A stretch of DNA of 26,511 bases, taken from assembly GCA_036806345.1 (NCBI GenBank), contig DAIROT010000030.1, forward strand, positions 1 through 26,511, in the 5' to 3' direction. The DNA is from QHCF01 sp003244275 (GTDB lineage: Bacteria > Actinomycetota > Acidimicrobiia > Acidimicrobiales > QHCF01). Made by a program: the position numbers and the translations under genes. Positions 23,684-26,511 of the stretch are shown here, in pieces; position 1 is the first letter of the stretch; each line of letters opens with the position of its first letter. Below the pieces are notes generated by a model. It worked only from the letters and a program-made list of their open reading frames with translations. It did not search any database and was not told where the DNA came from.

Positions 23684-24538
23684 GTGGGCTACGACCGGGT
23701 CGACATCGGAGGCGGGGCGACGGGTATCAGTCCGGCGCGCACCGGGGCGCGCCGCCATGCACGGGTGGCGATGGTCCAAGCCGGGCCGGTTGGGGGCGAC
23801 TGCACGTTCGTTGGTTGCGTCCCGTCCAAGACCCTTATCGAGGCCGCCGCTCAGGGCTGCGAGGCCCGGCTGGTGGGCGTCGACAGGGTCGAAGTCGGCA
23901 CCCGCCAGCTCACCGCTCGCCAGATGGTGATCGCAACCGGCGCCGGTCCGGCCATCCCGGCGATCCCCGGGCTGGATAGCCTCGACGTGCTCACAAACGA
24001 GACCGTCTTCGAGCTGACCGAGCGACCGGCGTCGCTGGTCGTGATCGGCGGTGGCCCCGTCGGCGCCGACCGGAAGGTCACCTTGGCCGGGACCGATCCG
24101 GTCGGCGTGCGCGTCGAACTGGACGACGGCACCAGCATGGCCTCCGAGCGGATCCTCGCCGCTGTCGGCCGCCGGCCGGCCACCGCCTGCATGGGGCTCG
24201 ACACCACCGGGGTCGACGTCGACGAACGAGGCTACGCGCGCACCGACGACCATCTGCGTACCACTGCTAGCAGCATCTGGGCGGCCGGGGACCTCACCGG
24301 GAGACTGCAGTTCACCCACGCCGCCGTGGATCATTTCCCCGGCCCGAGCGGCGAGCCGACCCTGGTCATGCGTACCCGGGTGGGCCCGGGACCGCTCGCC
24401 CTTACCACCCACGCCTACCCGACCTGGTCGGTCGCCGTCCGCCAGGCCGCCGCCCAGCTGTTCTCTGAGGTCGGAGGCCGCCAAGCCCATCCCGCCCGAA
24501 CCGAACCGTCACCCCATCGACATCGAAAGGACCGATGA
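23684..24538 (+). CDS. Flavin disulfide reductase (mercuric-reductase-like), internally deleted
   Basis: An open frame of 284 residues that contains the scattered parts of a ~480-residue pyridine nucleotide-disulfide oxidoreductase. The N-terminal FAD motif GGGATG and the redox pair Cys40/Cys45 (GGDCTFVGCVPSKT) are present. After KTLIEAAAQG about 45 residues are missing; ATGAGPAIPAIPGL and VVIGGGPVG follow; then about 75 residues of the NAD domain are missing; then ILAAVGRRPAT and SIWAAGDLTG; then most of the dimerisation domain is gone before HAYPTWSVAVRQAAAQLF. All joints keep the frame. It is unlikely to be active without its NADPH-binding and dimer regions. GTG 23684 is chosen from the promoter. 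The end touches the peroxiredoxin start (TGATG). Confidence 0.75.
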   Translation: MGYDRVDIGGGATGISPARTGARRHARVAMVQAGPVGGDCTFVGCVPSKTLIEAAAQGCEARLVGVDRVEVGTRQLTARQMVIATGAGPAIPAIPGLDSLDVLTNETVFELTERPASLVVIGGGPVGADRKVTLAGTDPVGVRVELDDGTSMASERILAAVGRRPATACMGLDTTGVDVDERGYARTDDHLRTTASSIWAAGDLTGRLQFTHAAVDHFPGPSGEPTLVMRTRVGPGPLALTTHAYPTWSVAVRQAAAQLFSEVGGRQAHPARTEPSPHRHRKDR

Positions 24539-25053
24539 TGCCCACACCTCTGCCCCGCCAGCCTGCTCCCACCCTCGACGTGGCCCTCGTCGGCGGAGGC
24601 AACTTCGGCCTCGCCGACCAGCAACCCCGCCAGTTCACCCTGGTCGTGTTCTACCGCGGTCTGCACTGTCCCATCTGCCGCACCTACCTGGCGCAGCTCG
24701 ACCGGGCCGTCCAACAGCTCGAAGATCTCGGCGTCAACGTGGTCGCCGTCAGCGGCGACACCGCCGAGCGCGCCCAGCGAAGCGTCGACGAATGGAACCT
24801 CACCCAGCTCGCCGTCGGCTACGCCCAAACCGTCGACTCCATGCGCCAATGGGGTCTCTACCTCAGCAAGGGCGTCAAAGACCCCGAACCCGAGCTGTTC
24901 GGCGAACCCGGCGTCTACCTCATCCGCACCGACCACACCGTGTACATGGCCGCCCTCAACTCCATGCCGGCGGCGCGGCCCCGCATCGACGATCTCGTCA
25001 CCGCCATCAAGTTCTTCATCGACAACGACTACCCCGCCCGAGGCGAAGCATGA
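24538..25053 (+). CDS. Peroxiredoxin-like (AhpC/TSA family) protein
   Basis: A 171-residue thioredoxin-fold protein with Cys44-x2-Cys47 (FYRGLHCPICRTYL) in the position of the peroxidatic cysteine. It continues with VNVVAVSGDTAERAQ and a C-terminal GVYLIRTDHTVYMAALN segment. Members reduce peroxides or act as thiol oxidoreductases. AAAGGA lies 6 bases before ATG 24538; an ATG at 24535 is also in frame. It shares a base with the preceding stop and overlaps the next small ORF as ATGA. It is intact, unlike the reductase ahead of it, and would be transcribed from the SigR-type promoter at 23649. Confidence 0.92.
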   Translation: MPTPLPRQPAPTLDVALVGGGNFGLADQQPRQFTLVVFYRGLHCPICRTYLAQLDRAVQQLEDLGVNVVAVSGDTAERAQRSVDEWNLTQLAVGYAQTVDSMRQWGLYLSKGVKDPEPELFGEPGVYLIRTDHTVYMAALNSMPAARPRIDDLVTAIKFFIDNDYPARGEA

Positions 25054-25190
25054 CCACATCGCGTGACTTTGGCGGCGTGGACCGTACGCAACGACAACCA
25101 GAACCTGCCTCGACGGTCCGTCCGGCATCGCCAGCCCCGGTCGTACACCCGACCAGCCAAACCAGACACCTAAAGGAGACTGACCTGTGA
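25050..25190 (+). CDS. 46-residue ORF bridging the peroxiredoxin and membrane protein genes
   Basis: A 46-codon frame whose ATG overlaps the peroxiredoxin stop (ATGA, 25050-25053) and whose TGA overlaps the GTG of the next gene (GTGA, 25187-25190). It is hydrophilic, Pro/Thr/Arg-rich and has no recognised domain or cysteine. It uses several codons uncommon in this genome (ACA, TTT, AGA, CTA), so it may be a translated spacer or a remnant rather than a functional protein. The double overlap is the only argument for translation. Confidence 0.4.
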   Translation: MTTSRDFGGVDRTQRQPEPASTVRPASPAPVVHPTSQTRHLKETDL

Positions 25191-25735
25191 CCCAGACGAC
25201 AACCCCCCAGGCGCCAACCGGGCGAGCGGGCGCGGCTCGAACCCACCTGCTCGGCGACGACCCCGGAGGTCTCATAACTCGAGGCGCCATCGCAGGGCTG
25301 GTCGCCGGCCTGGCGTTCGTCGTCGCCAGCATGTACTTCGCCGACTACTCCGGCAAACCCACCGTGGCGCCGTTCATCGCCATCTCCACCATCTTCCACG
25401 CCACGGCCAAACCGGTGCTCACCCCCGCCGCGCTACCCGCCGAGGTCATCACCGGCGTGGTCTTGCACCTCGCCTTCTCTATCAGCTTCGGGATCGGCTT
25501 CGCCATCGTCTCCCGCTTCGTGCGCAACCTGATCCAACTTGTCGGTGCCGCCCTGGTGTACGGCACCTTGCTGTGGGTGCTGAACTTCGAGATCCTCGGC
25601 CGGACCGTCTTCCTGTTCTTCTCCAACCCGCTCGGGCCCAACGTCACCTTTCAAGGGATCATCCATCCCTTCATCTACGGGCTGTTCCTGGTCCCGTTCT
25701 TCATAAGGCTCCTCCCATCGACCGCCCAGCCTTGA
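25187..25735 (+). CDS. Four-helix integral membrane protein of unknown function
   Basis: A 182-residue protein from GTG 25187, preceded by AAAGGAG with an 8-base spacing. The first ~28 residues are polar; hydrophobic helices lie at about 30-52, 83-108, 112-130 and 155-175. Between helices 1 and 2 is a loop with KPTVAPFIAISTIFHATAKPVLTP, and an IIHPFIYGLFLVPFF segment forms the last helix. I do not recognise the family. Its place at the end of the reductase-peroxiredoxin operon suggests a role in redox stress at the membrane, which is inference. A small hairpin (CAGGCC/GGCCTG, 25748-25767) follows, without a T-run. Confidence 0.8.
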   Translation: MTQTTTPQAPTGRAGAARTHLLGDDPGGLITRGAIAGLVAGLAFVVASMYFADYSGKPTVAPFIAISTIFHATAKPVLTPAALPAEVITGVVLHLAFSISFGIGFAIVSRFVRNLIQLVGAALVYGTLLWVLNFEILGRTVFLFFSNPLGPNVTFQGIIHPFIYGLFLVPFFIRLLPSTAQP

Positions 25736-25825
25736 CCGACACGAGACCAGGCCGAAGGCCGGGCCTGTCATCCGCCCCGGCAGCCTCTCAGCCACAAACT
25801 CGACTCCCCGAAGAAAGGAACCCCG

Positions 25826-25876
25826 ATGATCCGAGCCAGCTTCGCCGGCACGCCAGGCCGACGGCGGCGGCGATGA
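25826..25876 (+). pseudogene. Truncated gene start (16 codons)
   Basis: AAAGGA at 25814-25819 lies 6 bases before ATG 25826, a better ribosome-binding site than most in this window. The frame stops after 16 codons (MIRASFAG then Arg-rich). From about 25850 the sequence is the 3' part of the MFS gene on the opposite strand, so a gene appears to have been cut off near its start by a rearrangement. Confidence 0.45.
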
Positions 25877-26447
25877 GGAGCAGGCTGCGTCCGGGCTGCC
25901 ACACCACGTCGTAGAACGCGAAGACCCGTCCCCTTCGGTTATCGGGGGACGACTGATTGAAGGGTCGTGTTGAACGTGACGTTGCCGGTGGAGGTCCCGA
26001 TCCCGTAGACGCCCAGGGCGGCCAAGGCTCCGGCGAATGAGGCGAATGTGGCGAGGCTGATGTCGACGAGATCCCTCAGCAGTTAGGGCCCGAAGAGGAA
26101 GAGGGGGCGTTCGACGTTAGGGGCGACCCGGCCGAGGACGAGCGGTCCGATGCCGGCTCCGACTCCGACGGCGGCGAGGAGGAGACCGAAGCGGGCGGCG
26201 CCGAGATGCAGGTGACGTTCGGCGGGCACCACTAGCAGAGCCGAGGTGGCACCGGCGGAAAGAGCGGCGAGACCCTGGACAACGCCGACGGTAGAAAGAA
26301 GGCGGGAGGCCTTGATGTAGGCCAACCCGTCGGCGATGTCGCCCAGACGGCTCCGGCGGGGTGTGCCCGCGGCGCGCGGCACCCGGATTCGGGCCAGCAG
26401 CCGAGATGAGAAAGCAGGCCACGCTGGTGGACAGCTCCGAGCTGTCC
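25850..26447 (-). pseudogene. MFS transporter, frameshifted and incomplete
   Basis: Minus-strand pieces in several frames match a major facilitator transporter. One frame (26382-26083) reads GDIADGLAYIKASRLLSTVG, then three hydrophobic stretches with LLLAAVGVGAGIGPLVLGR. After an in-frame stop the next piece, in another frame, reads LAALGVYGIGTSTGNVTFNTTLQSVVP and ends at a TAA near 25938-25940. A third frame gives GRVFAFYDVVWQPGRSLLLIAAAVGL, the typical loop and helix near the end of such proteins. Upstream, SVACFLISA and ARIRVP also need a frame change. The N-terminal half is missing or beyond the window. It is not functional as read. Confidence 0.75.
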
Positions 26448-26460
26448 CCCTCGACCCCCT

Positions 26461-26508
26461 GTTGCCTCACGTCAAATCCTCCGGCAGGACTGATTCGTTG
26501 CCTCACGT
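26461..26508. repeat. Two copies of GTTGCCTCACGT, 36 bases apart
   Basis: Copies at 26461-26472 and 26497-26508, separated by 24 unrelated bases. The second copy is 3 bases from the window end, so more copies may follow outside. Two copies are not enough to call an array. Confidence 0.5.
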
Positions 26509-26511
26509 AAA

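Noticed and set aside
26461..26508. CRISPR array from the spaced repeats
   Set aside because: Only two 12-base copies, too short and too few, and no cas genes in the window.

Overview
This is a high-GC bacterial chromosome segment that looks actinobacterial, possibly from the Acidimicrobiia. The support is a MurT/GatD lipid II amidation pair, a mycoredoxin-like protein beside a SigR/RsrA-type sigma/anti-sigma pair, many GTG and TTG starts, and several genes whose -10-like hexamer (TANNNT) lies only 6-7 bases before the start codon, as in leaderless transcripts. The taxon is inferred from gene content; no rRNA is present.

Layout. 1-1.99 kb: a tRNA-Pro(GGG) with a broken tyrosine integrase directly downstream of its 3' end on the same strand, which suggests the edge of an integrated element running off the left end. 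The last integrase frame continues into about 170 unrecognised residues. 2.0-7.6 kb: a small zinc-ribbon membrane protein, a SpoIIE-type phosphatase, the ribosome-assembly GTPase Der overlapping a DUF512 radical-SAM-like protein, and the divergent ispH. 7.6-12.1 kb: an aldo/keto reductase facing a three-gene molybdenum aldehyde oxidoreductase of PaoABC type, with overlapping genes. 12.2-16.1 kb: the bacterial RNA-repair pair hen1 and pnkp. 16.2-20.7 kb: aconitase, then convergently gatD and murT.

20.75-26.5 kb is an accessory, partly decayed redox region. An ECF sigma factor, its ZAS-type anti-sigma factor, a membrane-anchored mycoredoxin-like protein, an NrtS-like small membrane protein and a frameshifted COG1233 oxidoreductase lie on the minus strand. 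An internally deleted flavin disulfide reductase, a peroxiredoxin-like protein, a 46-codon ORF and a four-helix membrane protein lie divergently on the plus strand. The most striking signal is that three transcription units here each begin with GGAAT-N18-GTT followed exactly 8 bases later by a GTG start. That matches the known SigR/SigH promoter consensus and predicts a local, self-regulated thiol/oxidative-stress regulon with leaderless transcripts.

The right end holds a decayed MFS transporter, a gene start cut off after 16 codons, and two copies of a 12-base repeat 36 bases apart. Core genes are intact. Damage is confined to the integrase, the COG1233 oxidoreductase, the disulfide reductase and the MFS gene. 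Some of the indels lie in G/C runs, so sequencing error must be considered beside true decay.
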